From Chlorobiota bacterium (lineage in GTDB: Bacteria > Bacteroidota > Ignavibacteria > OLB7), in assembly GCA_016710285.1 (NCBI GenBank), contig JADJXR010000001.1:930001-994000 (forward strand): a stretch of DNA of 64,000 bases, in the 5' to 3' direction. The notes beneath the pieces were generated by a model. That model did not search any database. It saw only the letters and a program-made list of their open reading frames with translations, and was not told where the DNA came from. A program made the translations under genes and the position numbers. Positions 50,705 through 58,511 of this stretch are shown in pieces. The first letter of the stretch is position 1. Every line of letters begins with the position of its first letter.

Positions 50705-52435
50705 TTACTTCACCACTTGCAGGGCTTTCGACTGCACAAAATTTCCGCTGGTTAGGCGGTAGAAATACGTTCCGCTGGAAAGGTCGCTGGTGTCGAACGT
50801 GACGGAGTGGTCGCCCGCGGTGTGGTCGCCGTCGGCCATTTTCTTCACTGCCGTTCCGTTGGCATCGTACAACTCCAACGTGGCCTGGCCAGCCTGGGGC
50901 AGCGTGAAGTTCACCGTGACCGATCCGTTGGCTGGGTTCGGCATTGCGTCATGGAGCATATACCCCGCCGTGCGGACCGCAGCGGCGGATTTGGCCATCG
51001 CCTCTGGCTTCTCCTCATTCTGCCTCATGGTTTCCAGCATCTGTTTTGCTTCAGCGTAGCGCGGGCCAATCACGATCACTTTTTGGTCAACGTTTGCCAC
51101 CATCGAGTCGCCCCGCATGCAGATCACTCGCAGGTTTTTGCTGCCGGTGTTCATCATCGTCAGCGGGCCGTTGAACAGGGTGATGGTGCGGTGCGTGCCA
51201 TCGTTGTCGGTTTCGTTGATAATCAGCGTGGTGTCGCGGTTGCCAAGCTCGAACACCCGCACCACCCGCTCGCCATTTTTTTCCTCAACAATGCTCACCG
51301 AGTCGCCACTGAGAATCGTCATCTGCGGGCAGCTGAAGGCTTTGATAAGAACATCAGCATCGGGTGGAAGCGGCGGAACCGGGGCAACTGGTGCAACCGG
51401 AGCGTCCGGTGGAATCGGAGCATCGGGTGGAACCGTTCTCAACCGGAAACGGCGCACTGCTGGCGGGGCTGGGGCATTGGGGGGAGCAACTTCCCACAGC
51501 TGGCGCATCCAGCTCATCATTGCCGGATCGCATTTTGTGGGGTGAGCAACGCTCCTGATAGTGCGCACAGTTTTGTTCCCGTCCAGCTTGGCCATTTCTT
51601 CGCGAGCCAGCTCCATCAGCATCTGTGCCGAATCGAGCGAGCGGCGAACGATGCGAATCTCCTTCCGCACTTTTTTTGATTCTGGGTTTGTTTGCTCCAG
51701 CACTTCTTTCAGTTCGCCATCGCGGGCTTTCAGTTCCTCCATCAGTTTCTCCAGCTCCGCTTCCATTGTTGCCGATCCCCCTTCAATCCTGACATTCTCG
51801 GCATTCTGAATGTCAACGAATTGGAGTTGCGATGGGTCGCCAACGATCACCTGACCCGCCCCATCTTCTTCCCCGCGAATATCAACCGTTATAATCTGCG
51901 GCTGGCCTTCCATTCCAGCAGGCATATCCATCTGCTCGATGGAGAGTTCGCTATCCCCTTCGTCGCTGTTCAGCAGTATCTGCGGAGCATCCATGTGGAT
52001 ATCGTAGAACTGCACGTGGCTTGCGTCATCGGTGTTCACCAGGACATCTTGGATCATGGTGGTGCTGTCCGTTGTCCACGTTGTTGCCGTGGCATTGGGG
52101 GGGACCATCCGCCGAAGCCGCACAACGTTCTTCCCCTCACCACCGGCTTCGATCAGCACATCTTCCATGGAGACGCTATCGCTGACCACCACCGAAGCCG
52201 CGCCGCCAGCGCCTTTACTCCGCACAACTACCTGCTGCACTGTTTTCTTTTGAACACCGTTGTCGTTGGTGATCTGCTCAACCTTGAAGTGCCGTGCGCC
52301 CGTGGCGGAATCATACCACATGGTTTTTGTGGTCTCCGGCATTGGCGTGGTTTCGGTGGTTTCCGTGGTTTGGGCCGATAGCGGGATTGCCCCCGTCAGC
52401 AGGGCAGCACCAAGTAGCAAAACTCCCTTTCTCAT
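50705..52435 (-). CDS. T9SS-exported protein with coiled coil and proline-rich linker, divergent from an ECF sigma gene
   Basis: The start at 52435 is fixed by AGGAGG ten bases upstream and a signal peptide (MRKGVLLLGAALLTGAIPLS then AQ). The 576-aa protein has a beta-rich N-terminal region, a coiled coil near 220-300 (MEAELEKLMEELKARDGELK and EIRIVRRSLDSAQMLMELAR), a proline/alanine linker (PPDAPIPPDAPVAPVAPVPP), a second beta region and a T9SS tail from AMPNPANGSVTVNF to SKALQVVK. No enzymatic motif is visible. It lies divergently from the ECF sigma gene and may be its target. A TACCTTTGC -7 motif is 45 bp upstream. Confidence 0.82.
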   Translation of the reverse strand: MRKGVLLLGAALLTGAIPLSAQTTETTETTPMPETTKTMWYDSATGARHFKVEQITNDNGVQKKTVQQVVVRSKGAGGAASVVVSDSVSMEDVLIEAGGEGKNVVRLRRMVPPNATATTWTTDSTTMIQDVLVNTDDASHVQFYDIHMDAPQILLNSDEGDSELSIEQMDMPAGMEGQPQIITVDIRGEEDGAGQVIVGDPSQLQFVDIQNAENVRIEGGSATMEAELEKLMEELKARDGELKEVLEQTNPESKKVRKEIRIVRRSLDSAQMLMELAREEMAKLDGNKTVRTIRSVAHPTKCDPAMMSWMRQLWEVAPPNAPAPPAVRRFRLRTVPPDAPIPPDAPVAPVAPVPPLPPDADVLIKAFSCPQMTILSGDSVSIVEEKNGERVVRVFELGNRDTTLIINETDNDGTHRTITLFNGPLTMMNTGSKNLRVICMRGDSMVANVDQKVIVIGPRYAEAKQMLETMRQNEEKPEAMAKSAAAVRTAGYMLHDAMPNPANGSVTVNFTLPQAGQATLELYDANGTAVKKMADGDHTAGDHSVTFDTSDLSSGTYFYRLTSGNFVQSKALQVVK

Positions 52436-52852
52436 CGCTTTACTCCTCCTGGAATGGATTGGTCTGTGATTCGTTTTCTGCAAAGGTACGGAACGATTAG
52501 CAGGCTTCCGGCTGGCGTTGTTCAGTTGTCCGGTGCAGCAAACGCTGGCTCCCTTTCCGGTCATCTGGGCGTTGTGACGGCAGCGGTATCGGGATGTTCC
52601 CACGCAACGTTGCAAGGGGCGTTGCGCGCCGAAATGGCAACCGACTTCCGCCCCGTTGCGGCAGCCCCGGCGGTTGCCCCAGGCATTTGTGATTGCCAAC
52701 ATTTCTCCAAATTTATACCGCAACGGTGCGTCAGAACTTCGGCTATTGTTTAGAGTTGTGGCACGGGCGAGCCAGAGAAGGAACATCCCAACCGCTCCCC
52801 CGTCCCAACCCCCTGAGCAACGTTTCCGGCCTTGCGTTTTTTTTACTTGCCC
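52436..52852. other. Divergent regulatory region, T9SS gene / ECF sigma gene
   Basis: A 417-bp non-coding gap. The leftward frame stays open across it and into the sigma gene, but codon usage and the signal-peptide start show that this is not coding. It holds the leftward -7 motif TACCTTTGC at 52480-52488. I see nothing else specific. Confidence 0.55.
52480..52490 (-). promoter_or_regulatory. Candidate Bacteroidota-type -7 element for the T9SS gene at 52435
   Basis: Leftward CGTACCTTTGC, identical over 11 bases to the motif before the PhoD-like gene, contains the full TAnnTTTG consensus. It lies 45 bp upstream of the start. No -33 TTTG is at the usual distance. Confidence 0.5.
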
Positions 52853-53524
52853 ATGGGTAGCATTACTGGTAGCACACTTCTTTCGGCAGAGGTTAATGGC
52901 TTCCGTGCCGAGCCACGGGTCGCGCCAAGCGCGTCCGAGGTGAACGGCCACGCCCCCATGGGGATTTTGGACGACGCCACCCTGCTGGACCAAGCCATTG
53001 GCGGGCGGCTGCCAGCGTTCGATGAGCTGGTGAACCGCTACCGTGGCAAGGTGATCCGGCTGGTAAGCTCCATTATCGGCAACGGGATCGAGGTTGAAGA
53101 TTTGGTGCAAGAAATCTTCATCAAGGTCTATCTCTCGCTCCCAAAATTCCGCCGCGATGCCTCCTTCTCCACCTACCTGTACACCGTGGCCGTCAACCGC
53201 TGCCGCGATGAGCTGCGGAAGATGAAGCTGCGCCGATTCTTCTCCTTCGATGATTGGTTTGCTTCCAATCCATCGGAGCAACCATCGCTGGAAATCGGCG
53301 AGCACTTGGAGTCGGGCGAGCGCAGCGCGGCGGTCCGGCTGGCAATGAAACGGCTTCCGCCGCAAACCCGGATGTTGCTCTATCTGCGGGAAGTGGAAGA
53401 AATAAGCTACAAGGAGTTAGCGGAGATTTTTGAGGTGGAGATGGGGACGATCAAATCCCGAATAGCCCGCGCCCGCGACCGCTTGCGGGAGGAGTTGATG
53501 CCGTATATCCGGGGGGAAGTGTAA
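52853..53524 (+). CDS. ECF sigma factor (RpoE/SigW-like)
   Basis: The 223-aa product from ATG 52853. Region 2 (about 45-115) contains FDELVNRYRGKVIRLVSSII, EVEDLVQEIFIKVYLSLPKF and STYLYTVAVNRCRDEL. Region 4 (about 160-215) contains LPPQTRMLLYLREVEEISYK and GTIKSRIARARDRLREEL. A TTG at 52832 would add seven residues. The anti-sigma candidate gene starts 68 bp downstream. The T9SS gene on the opposite side is a likely regulon member. Confidence 0.94.
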   Translation: MGSITGSTLLSAEVNGFRAEPRVAPSASEVNGHAPMGILDDATLLDQAIGGRLPAFDELVNRYRGKVIRLVSSIIGNGIEVEDLVQEIFIKVYLSLPKFRRDASFSTYLYTVAVNRCRDELRKMKLRRFFSFDDWFASNPSEQPSLEIGEHLESGERSAAVRLAMKRLPPQTRMLLYLREVEEISYKELAEIFEVEMGTIKSRIARARDRLREELMPYIRGEV

Positions 53525-53592
53525 GAAAAGCAGCGATGCTTTTTGCCAACACAAGCGATTGCAACTGACCGACAACCGACGACCGATTTTCG

Positions 53593-55104
53593 ATGATGAA
53601 TCATAGACTTTCCGATACCGAACGAACTTTGCTATCGGGCTACCTGGATGGCGAGATCAGCAGTGCCGAACGGCAGACTGCCGAGGGGTTGCTTGCCCGC
53701 TCGAAGGATGCGGAAGCGTATCTGAACGATCTTCGCAGCCTGCGGAACGTGGCCCACGAAGCATTCCCTCCAGTTCTTGGTGCCGGGATTGCCGGCGCAG
53801 CCTTCTCCGCAAAACTTACCGGAAGCAGCATTGCCGCCGCCGCAGGAAAAACCACTGCGGTGCATGGCCTGTTTGCTGGATCGTGGGGGATGGCCGGAAT
53901 CGCCACCGCTGCGGCAAGCATTGGGGTGGTGATGGCCTTGAATTTTGGCGGGGGCCGGATTGACAACTCCGGCAGCAACGTTCGCCCTGCGGTTGCCGCC
54001 CGAACTCCATCAGCCCTTCCCGTTGCGGCGGCTGCCGACACCGGAAGCCTTGTGGTCCCTTCGATGACCCCCGATGAGCTTGTGGGCTTTGCGGTGAAAG
54101 GGACGCTGCCGATTGACCCCAACCGCAACCGCTACCTGACGGTCCAGACCGAGGGGAACGATTCCTTCCGGCTGGAACTCCATCGGGGAAAACCGAAAGA
54201 GCTGGCCAGGCAATTCCACGAAGTGAACCTTGCAGAAACGCCGCAACTTGACACCGTCGAGCAAGCGATTCGGCATTCCGTCAAGGCGTTCCCGAACGGC
54301 TTCATCGGCTTGCGGAACGACATCTGGAACAACCGCCAGCGGCTGGTGAGCCTGCTTCGCGAACGGAGCCTTCGCCCAGAGATTAACACGCGGCTTGCCG
54401 AGGAACACCGCCGACTTGCCGAATTCCGGGCAGCACGGGCAACACAGGTTGCCCAGTTCCAGCAGCAAACCCAAGCCATGCAAGCAAACGTTGTTCAGCA
54501 GGGATGGCACCGAGTTATCGGCAACGCAATGCCACCACGGCGGGTGATCCCCTCGGCAACTTCTGTTTCCCAGCAAGCCTGGAACTCATGGGAGTTACGC
54601 ACTTTTCCAGTGATTATCCAGCCGGAAGCATTCCCCGAGGAAAGCGAAACAGTAGCATTAACGATGGCATGCAGGAACGACCCTGTGGTGCTGCAATCGA
54701 ACAAGGTAGTGGTTGATCTGTTCGATTCGCCCGAGTTCCAGGAGCTGCAAGGCTTGCTCCCTGCCGAAATGCTTGCGATTCCACAGCATTCAGAAATTGC
54801 GGCGGGAATTCCGATACCGGAGCCAGCCGCCGCTGCGCCAGTGCGGATCGCAAGGCCACGCGTGCAAGCCAATGAAGCAAGGGGGATGAAGAATGGAATG
54901 GACATCCTGCTGAACGATACTGGCTCTTCAGTTCACGTCGTGAAGGCAAATCCAAACACCCGGCAAGTGGTGATTATTCGGACGCAGGAAATCCTGGAGC
55001 ACGCCCGCCAGCAACTTCAACAAGCCGACAGCTTGCTGCGGCAATTGCGGGAAGGACAGAAGCCACAACAGCAACAGCCGGAGAATAGTGCCGAGCAGCC
55101 ATAG
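53593..55104 (+). CDS. Anti-sigma-like transmembrane protein
   Basis: The 503-aa product begins MMNHRLSDTERTLLSGYLDG, a helical cytoplasmic domain like those of zinc-less anti-sigma factors (DGEISSAERQTAEGLL). A glycine/alanine-rich stretch and one membrane helix near residues 97-115 (MAGIATAAASIGVVMALNF) follow. The remaining 380 residues would be outside the inner membrane: a coiled coil near 260-305 (RLAEEHRRLAEFRAARATQV), a beta-like part and a Gln-rich C-terminus with a second coil (ILEHARQQLQQADSLLRQLR). Its position directly after the sigma gene supports an anti-sigma role. Tail domain unrecognised. Confidence 0.8.
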   Translation: MMNHRLSDTERTLLSGYLDGEISSAERQTAEGLLARSKDAEAYLNDLRSLRNVAHEAFPPVLGAGIAGAAFSAKLTGSSIAAAAGKTTAVHGLFAGSWGMAGIATAAASIGVVMALNFGGGRIDNSGSNVRPAVAARTPSALPVAAAADTGSLVVPSMTPDELVGFAVKGTLPIDPNRNRYLTVQTEGNDSFRLELHRGKPKELARQFHEVNLAETPQLDTVEQAIRHSVKAFPNGFIGLRNDIWNNRQRLVSLLRERSLRPEINTRLAEEHRRLAEFRAARATQVAQFQQQTQAMQANVVQQGWHRVIGNAMPPRRVIPSATSVSQQAWNSWELRTFPVIIQPEAFPEESETVALTMACRNDPVVLQSNKVVVDLFDSPEFQELQGLLPAEMLAIPQHSEIAAGIPIPEPAAAAPVRIARPRVQANEARGMKNGMDILLNDTGSSVHVVKANPNTRQVVIIRTQEILEHARQQLQQADSLLRQLREGQKPQQQQPENSAEQP

Positions 55105-55117
55105 TGGGTAGATACTA

Positions 55118-55153
55118 GACAAAAAAGGGAGCCAATCGGCTCCCTTTTTTGTC
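55118..55153. terminator. Bidirectional rho-independent terminator
   Basis: GACAAAAAAGGGAGCC, loop AATC, then the exact complement. T6 on the + side and A6 on the other serve both the anti-sigma gene (+) and the regulator fragment (-). Confidence 0.92.
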
Positions 55154-55183
55154 AGACCAGTTTTGATCTCCTGATTTCTTCAA

Positions 55184-55670
55184 TTACCGATACTCCATTT
55201 CAGCAAGTAGCCGCTCGGCCTCAGCACTTCTGTTCAAAGCAACTAGCACCTCAGCAAGTCGATCCACTACTTCCTGGTCCTGCGGTAAAACCTCAATCCC
55301 ACTCTGTAAAATTATCTCTGCATGGTCGTGGTCACGTTCTTCGATAAGTAGGCGTGCAACCGAGAGGATGGCATTGCGCAAGGAGTTTTCAAAATTCTCA
55401 CGGGCAATTTCAAAAAATGGTTCATACTGGGTTGGGTACAGAACCTTTGTTCCAATGCTGGCCAGCACATTCTTTGTAAGGCTGTAGGCTTGGAACGCTT
55501 CTCCTTCACCAATTAATTTTAAAACTTGTTGGAGTTCCTGTTGTATTTCTATTATATCAACGTGCACAATATCCATGTTTAGGCGTGGCAGCCCAGAGCG
55601 GCGTACAATCGAATTTTTACCGACAAGCCCTTTTAGACGCGACATCGCATTTCTTGTCATGTGCTGGGCG
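55184..55670 (-). pseudogene. 3-prime fragment of the IS-split ATPase regulator (SARP/BTAD part)
   Basis: About 162 residues in frame from the IS junction: the end of the wHTH (AQHMTRNAMSRLKGLVGKNS), then a BTAD-like helical domain with TPR pairs (IIEIQQELQQVLKLIGEGEA, YEPFFEIARENFENSL, HAEIILQSGIEVLPQDQEVV, EVLVALNRSAEAERLLAEM). On its own it lacks a start and promoter of its own kind; an IS-derived ATG upstream could still make a short peptide. It rejoins the middle fragment in frame when the IS at 55673-56905 and one TA are removed. Confidence 0.85.
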
Positions 55671-55726
55671 TATAGTGCGGGACATAACATTCCATAAAAG
55701 TTGGATGGATTATTTCGTGAAAGAAA

Positions 55727-56533
55727 TTACATCCTCAATGATACCTTGAAAATCGGTTCGTAAAATTTCTCTATCCATGATTTTGCATAACTCCGAAACT
55801 TTACACACTCCTCAAATGCCGACTTGATTCGCAATACCATCTCCTCCCGACTCCGTATAATCCCACTCTCCGCTATCCGACGACGTACCCCTTTCCAAAC
55901 ATATTCGATAGGATTTAAATCCGGTGAGTACACCGGCAAATTCACTAACTCTATCCCTATCATCTTCGCATGCTCCCGTACCTCTTCCGTCTTGTGCGAC
56001 GATACATTATCCCACACCACAATCACTCGCTTGTATCCCACATTCGCTTCCCGAATCTCTGTCAATTGCTCCACCATATCCTTGCTCCGCGATGACACTA
56101 AGCCCCGCACCACGCTCTTCCCACGAATCGCGTAAAACCCAAACGTGTTGCACCGCCACTTCTGATGATAATCCCGCACTCGGCAATCCCCATAACTCCA
56201 ATACCGTACACGATTACACCGCGTCTGAGGCGACGATTCATCGGCATATCCGATCGCCACATCCGATGCCGCAATCCCTTTATTGGCAAGACCATTCACC
56301 ACCTTCCGCAGCACTCGCTTCAATTGCAATTCTGCATCCTCCGGACGGCGTTCGTCCAACACATACGGCTTCCGATACCCAAGTCCACAACGCCGAGCAA
56401 TCCGACGGACTTGACGCAGACTGTACCTCACGCCCCATCGCTCCTGCAAATACTCCTGAAGCTCTCTGGTTGTCCACAATCGCTGCTCCGAACGCAGTTT
56501 CCGGCACAACTCCTCGAACTGTTCTGCCGTCAA
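55727..56533 (-). CDS. IS630-family transposase, catalytic part (OrfB)
   Basis: The DDE catalytic domain of the transposase. Motifs: ARRCGLGYRKPYVLDERRPE, VAIGYADESSPQTRCN (first Asp), VIVVWDNVSSHKTEEV (second Asp), LPVYSPDLNPIEYVWKGVRR (Glu). The frame begins effectively near 56590 with TASLRSRQGEGGGARGRLTA, upstream of the apparent TTG at 56533, so it is made as a fusion with OrfA by a -1 shift at A9 (56584-56592). All three acidic residues are intact. Confidence 0.93.
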   Translation of the reverse strand: MTAEQFEELCRKLRSEQRLWTTRELQEYLQERWGVRYSLRQVRRIARRCGLGYRKPYVLDERRPEDAELQLKRVLRKVVNGLANKGIAASDVAIGYADESSPQTRCNRVRYWSYGDCRVRDYHQKWRCNTFGFYAIRGKSVVRGLVSSRSKDMVEQLTEIREANVGYKRVIVVWDNVSSHKTEEVREHAKMIGIELVNLPVYSPDLNPIEYVWKGVRRRIAESGIIRSREEMVLRIKSAFEECVKFRSYAKSWIEKFYEPIFKVSLRM

Positions 56534-56781
56534 TCGTCCCCGTGCTCCGCCCCCTTCCCCTTGACGCGACCGAAGTGATGCCGTTTTTTTTTATTCCATT
56601 CCGCGATCCACTCATACAGCGTCGGTGCTGGAACACCGGTGATGCTCGAAACACGGCTCACATCCTGCAATTCATGCACAAGCCGTAGGACTAACACCTT
56701 GAATGATTCCGGTCCAACCCTATATTCCTTAAGAAATTCCGACAACAGTTCCGGTTCCTCAATCTGTTTATTCAGTGCCAT
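56530..56781 (-). CDS. IS630-family transposase N-terminal part (OrfA)
   Basis: Start ATG 56781 (MALNKQIEEPELLSEFL). It encodes a helix-turn-helix DNA-binding region (RVGPESFKVLVLRLVHELQD, VSSITGVPAPTLYEWIAEW) and ends 27 codons after NKKK at 56530. The stop lies after a run of nine A where ribosomes may slip back by one to continue into OrfB. Confidence 0.9.
   Translation of the reverse strand: MALNKQIEEPELLSEFLKEYRVGPESFKVLVLRLVHELQDVSRVSSITGVPAPTLYEWIAEWNKKKRHHFGRVKGKGAEHGDD
56584..56592 (-). promoter_or_regulatory. A9 slippery heptamer for -1 frameshift in the IS630 transposase
   Basis: Leftward AAT AAA AAA AAA CGG. Slipping one base back moves the ribosome from OrfA into the OrfB frame, giving NKKK-TASLRS. 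The shift direction (-1) is the same as in programmed slippage on A AAA AAA motifs in other insertion sequences. Confidence 0.8.
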
Positions 56782-56907
56782 GGTTATTCCCCGATAGTAG
56801 TTGTTGAATGTACGTGGTATACCTCTCCACATATCCCCCCCAATATCTCTTATCTTCTCTTATAATAAACCCTATTTCTTTTCTCAAAAGTTATGTCCTA
56901 TACTATA

Positions 56908-57404
56908 GGACACATCCCCTGCAACACCAGAAGCCAACTCGTAGAAATCTTCAGCGGATGGAGGTCGGCGCATTGTTTGCACAGCGACCAGCAACGCAAG
57001 CAAGGTACGATTACGAGCACCCCGTAATGGAAGTGGTTCCGAACCTATTTTCTGAACAGTAATTTCACCCAAGACGGTTATTTGAATAGGTTTGGTCCCA
57101 TCAACGTTTTCATTCGATAGCACCTCGGCAATTTCTTCCTTGATAGAATTGCTCTGTTGAATCAGGAAGTCAGGGTCAAGTATCCCTGCATAACTTTTTA
57201 AGAATGGGGGAATAAAGGCTACCAGGTTTCGCGATTTCATCCATTGCAATGTAGAGGTCAGATTATCAGAGATGCTCTGGTGCAAATGCTGTATTGATGC
57301 AATGCCATGCTGCTGTTCTATTAATTTCAGCAAGCAGTTTGTTGCCTGAATAATTAGCACATCATGCACACGCAAAACAGGCTTGTTATACTCGAAATAA
57401 AGTA
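56908..57404 (-). pseudogene. Middle fragment of the IS-split ATPase regulator
   Basis: About 165 residues between the two elements. Reading leftward: LLYFEYNKPVLRVHDVLIIQ, helical segments with IQHLHQSISDNLTSTLQWMK, then PIQITVLGEITVQKIGSEPL and RGARNRTLLALLVAVQTMRR, the first strands and helix of a SARP-type winged HTH. The last codons GDVSY join the 3-prime fragment at the TA. The same helices occur near the C-terminus of the paralogue at 38750-41353. Confidence 0.85.
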
Positions 57405-57475
57405 GTTTGCGAAAAAGGGATGATGGGGTTACGTTAGGGAAAAGATAGTAGTCATTGAATAGATAGAGGGAAGAG

Positions 57476-57985
57476 ATGATAGAACTTACGGAGGAATTAC
57501 GGACACAACTGCGGAAATTGCAGCGAATGGAGAAAGAGAAGCGTCGGTATGTGAAGATCACGACGCTGCTGATGCTTGACGGGGGATTTAGCGTTGGCGA
57601 GACGGCCTTTGCGTTGGGTGTTGATAATTCGACGATATATCGGTATGCCGAAGGGTATCGAGCATCAAAGAGCTTTGAGGATTACATAGAAGACAAGTAT
57701 GTGTGCTATGGTGGGAAGCTGAGCGGTGAACAGGCATCAGCTGTATCGAAGGAACTGGAGGGACATCTGCATCATACATCGAAGGAGGTAGTGGAGTTGG
57801 TGTGCGAGCGTTATGGTGTGCGATATACGGAGAGCGGGATGGTAGCATTGCTGAAGCGTCTGGGCTTTGTGTACAAGAAGACGAGTCTGGTGTCATCGAG
57901 GGGAATCGAGCGGAGCAGGAGGAATTTCTTGAACGTCTGGCGGGATTGCTTGCTGATAGGGGTGAAGGCGAGGAAGGTGGGGTAG
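57476..57985 (+). CDS. IS630-family transposase, first frame
   Basis: ATG 57476 preceded by GAGGGAAGAG. The N-terminal HTH is present: KITTLLMLDGGFSVGETAFA, LGVDNSTIYRYAEGYRASKS. It continues through SKEVVELVCERYGVRYTESG and LLKRLGFVYKKTSLVSS and then goes out of frame near 57900. After that point the residues are not family-like. The C-terminal catalytic half is in the +2 frame. It is either a mutation or a second -1 frameshift. Confidence 0.85.
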   Translation: MIELTEELRTQLRKLQRMEKEKRRYVKITTLLMLDGGFSVGETAFALGVDNSTIYRYAEGYRASKSFEDYIEDKYVCYGGKLSGEQASAVSKELEGHLHHTSKEVVELVCERYGVRYTESGMVALLKRLGFVYKKTSLVSSRGIERSRRNFLNVWRDCLLIGVKARKVG

Positions 57986-58500
57986 TGTATTTCAGTGATG
58001 CGGTGCATCCTCAGCACAACACACGGAGCAGTTACGGGTGGATCAAGTCGGGGAGTCGGTATGAAGTGCGATCGAACACGGGTCGGGAACGTGTGAACAT
58101 CAACGCGGCATTGAACGCGCATGATGTGGGAGATGTGGAGGTGGTGGAAAGCGAGCGGGTGGATAGTGAATCAACGATTGAGTTGTATGCAGCCTTAGAG
58201 CGGAAGCATCCGAGTGGAAGGATCAGAGTGATTTGCGACAACGCGAGATACTATCGGAGTCGTCGTTTGCGGGAGTGGTTATCATCATCGCGAATAGAGC
58301 AGGTATTTTTGCCGAGTTACTCACCGAATTTGAATTTAATTGAGCGATTATGGAAATACATGAGGAAGAAGGTAATAGACAGGAGGTATTATGAAACGAA
58401 GGATGAATTTCGTGGAGCTATCCGAAGATTTTTCAACGATATTGAGGAGTACCGCCCAGAGTTAGAGAGACTTCTAACCCTGAATTTCCACGTGCTCTGA
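57802..58500 (+). CDS. IS630-family transposase, second frame (catalytic)
   Basis: The meaningful part begins near 57899 (GNRAEQEEFLERLAGLLADR). It carries VVYFSDAVHPQHNTRSSYGW (first Asp), IRVICDNARYYRSRRLREWL (second Asp) and FLPSYSPNLNLIERLWKYMR (Glu), the DDE triad, with all three acidic residues present. Upstream residues 1-32 of this open frame are out-of-frame sequence of the first part. Confidence 0.85.
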   Translation: MRALWCAIYGERDGSIAEASGLCVQEDESGVIEGNRAEQEEFLERLAGLLADRGEGEEGGVVYFSDAVHPQHNTRSSYGWIKSGSRYEVRSNTGRERVNINAALNAHDVGDVEVVESERVDSESTIELYAALERKHPSGRIRVICDNARYYRSRRLREWLSSSRIEQVFLPSYSPNLNLIERLWKYMRKKVIDRRYYETKDEFRGAIRRFFNDIEEYRPELERLLTLNFHVL

Positions 58501-58511
58501 TTTTCGCAAAC

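Larger units (their letters stand above)
55673..56905 (-). mobile_element. IS630-family insertion sequence (1,233 bp) with TA target duplication
   Basis: Terminal inverted repeats TAGTGCGGGACATAAC (55673-55688) and, at the other end, the complement of TAGTATAGGACATAAC (56890-56905) match at 13 of 16 positions. TA dinucleotides at 55671-55672 and 56906-56907 flank it, the target duplication expected for IS630/Tc1-mariner. It carries a two-frame transposase in leftward orientation. Removing the element plus one TA restores the host gene frame (GTG TCC TAC GCC), so the insertion is precise and recent enough for the host sequence to be intact. Confidence 0.93.
57405..58511 (+). mobile_element. 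Second, unrelated IS630-family insertion sequence (about 1,107 bp)
   Basis: GTTTGCGAAAA at 57405-57415 and its complement TTTTCGCAAAC at 58501-58511 are terminal inverted repeats. It carries a rightward transposase of a different IS630 subgroup from the neighbouring element. Flanks are TA on the left and CT on the right, so the usual TA duplication is not clear. Host reading frames on the two sides are in register if 57406-58510 is removed (AAG AGG then CTA CTT leftward). Confidence 0.85.

Noticed and set aside
52436..53365. Upstream extension of the leftward T9SS frame
   Set aside because: It overlaps the ECF sigma gene on the other strand, and the AGGAGG and signal peptide fix the start at 52435.
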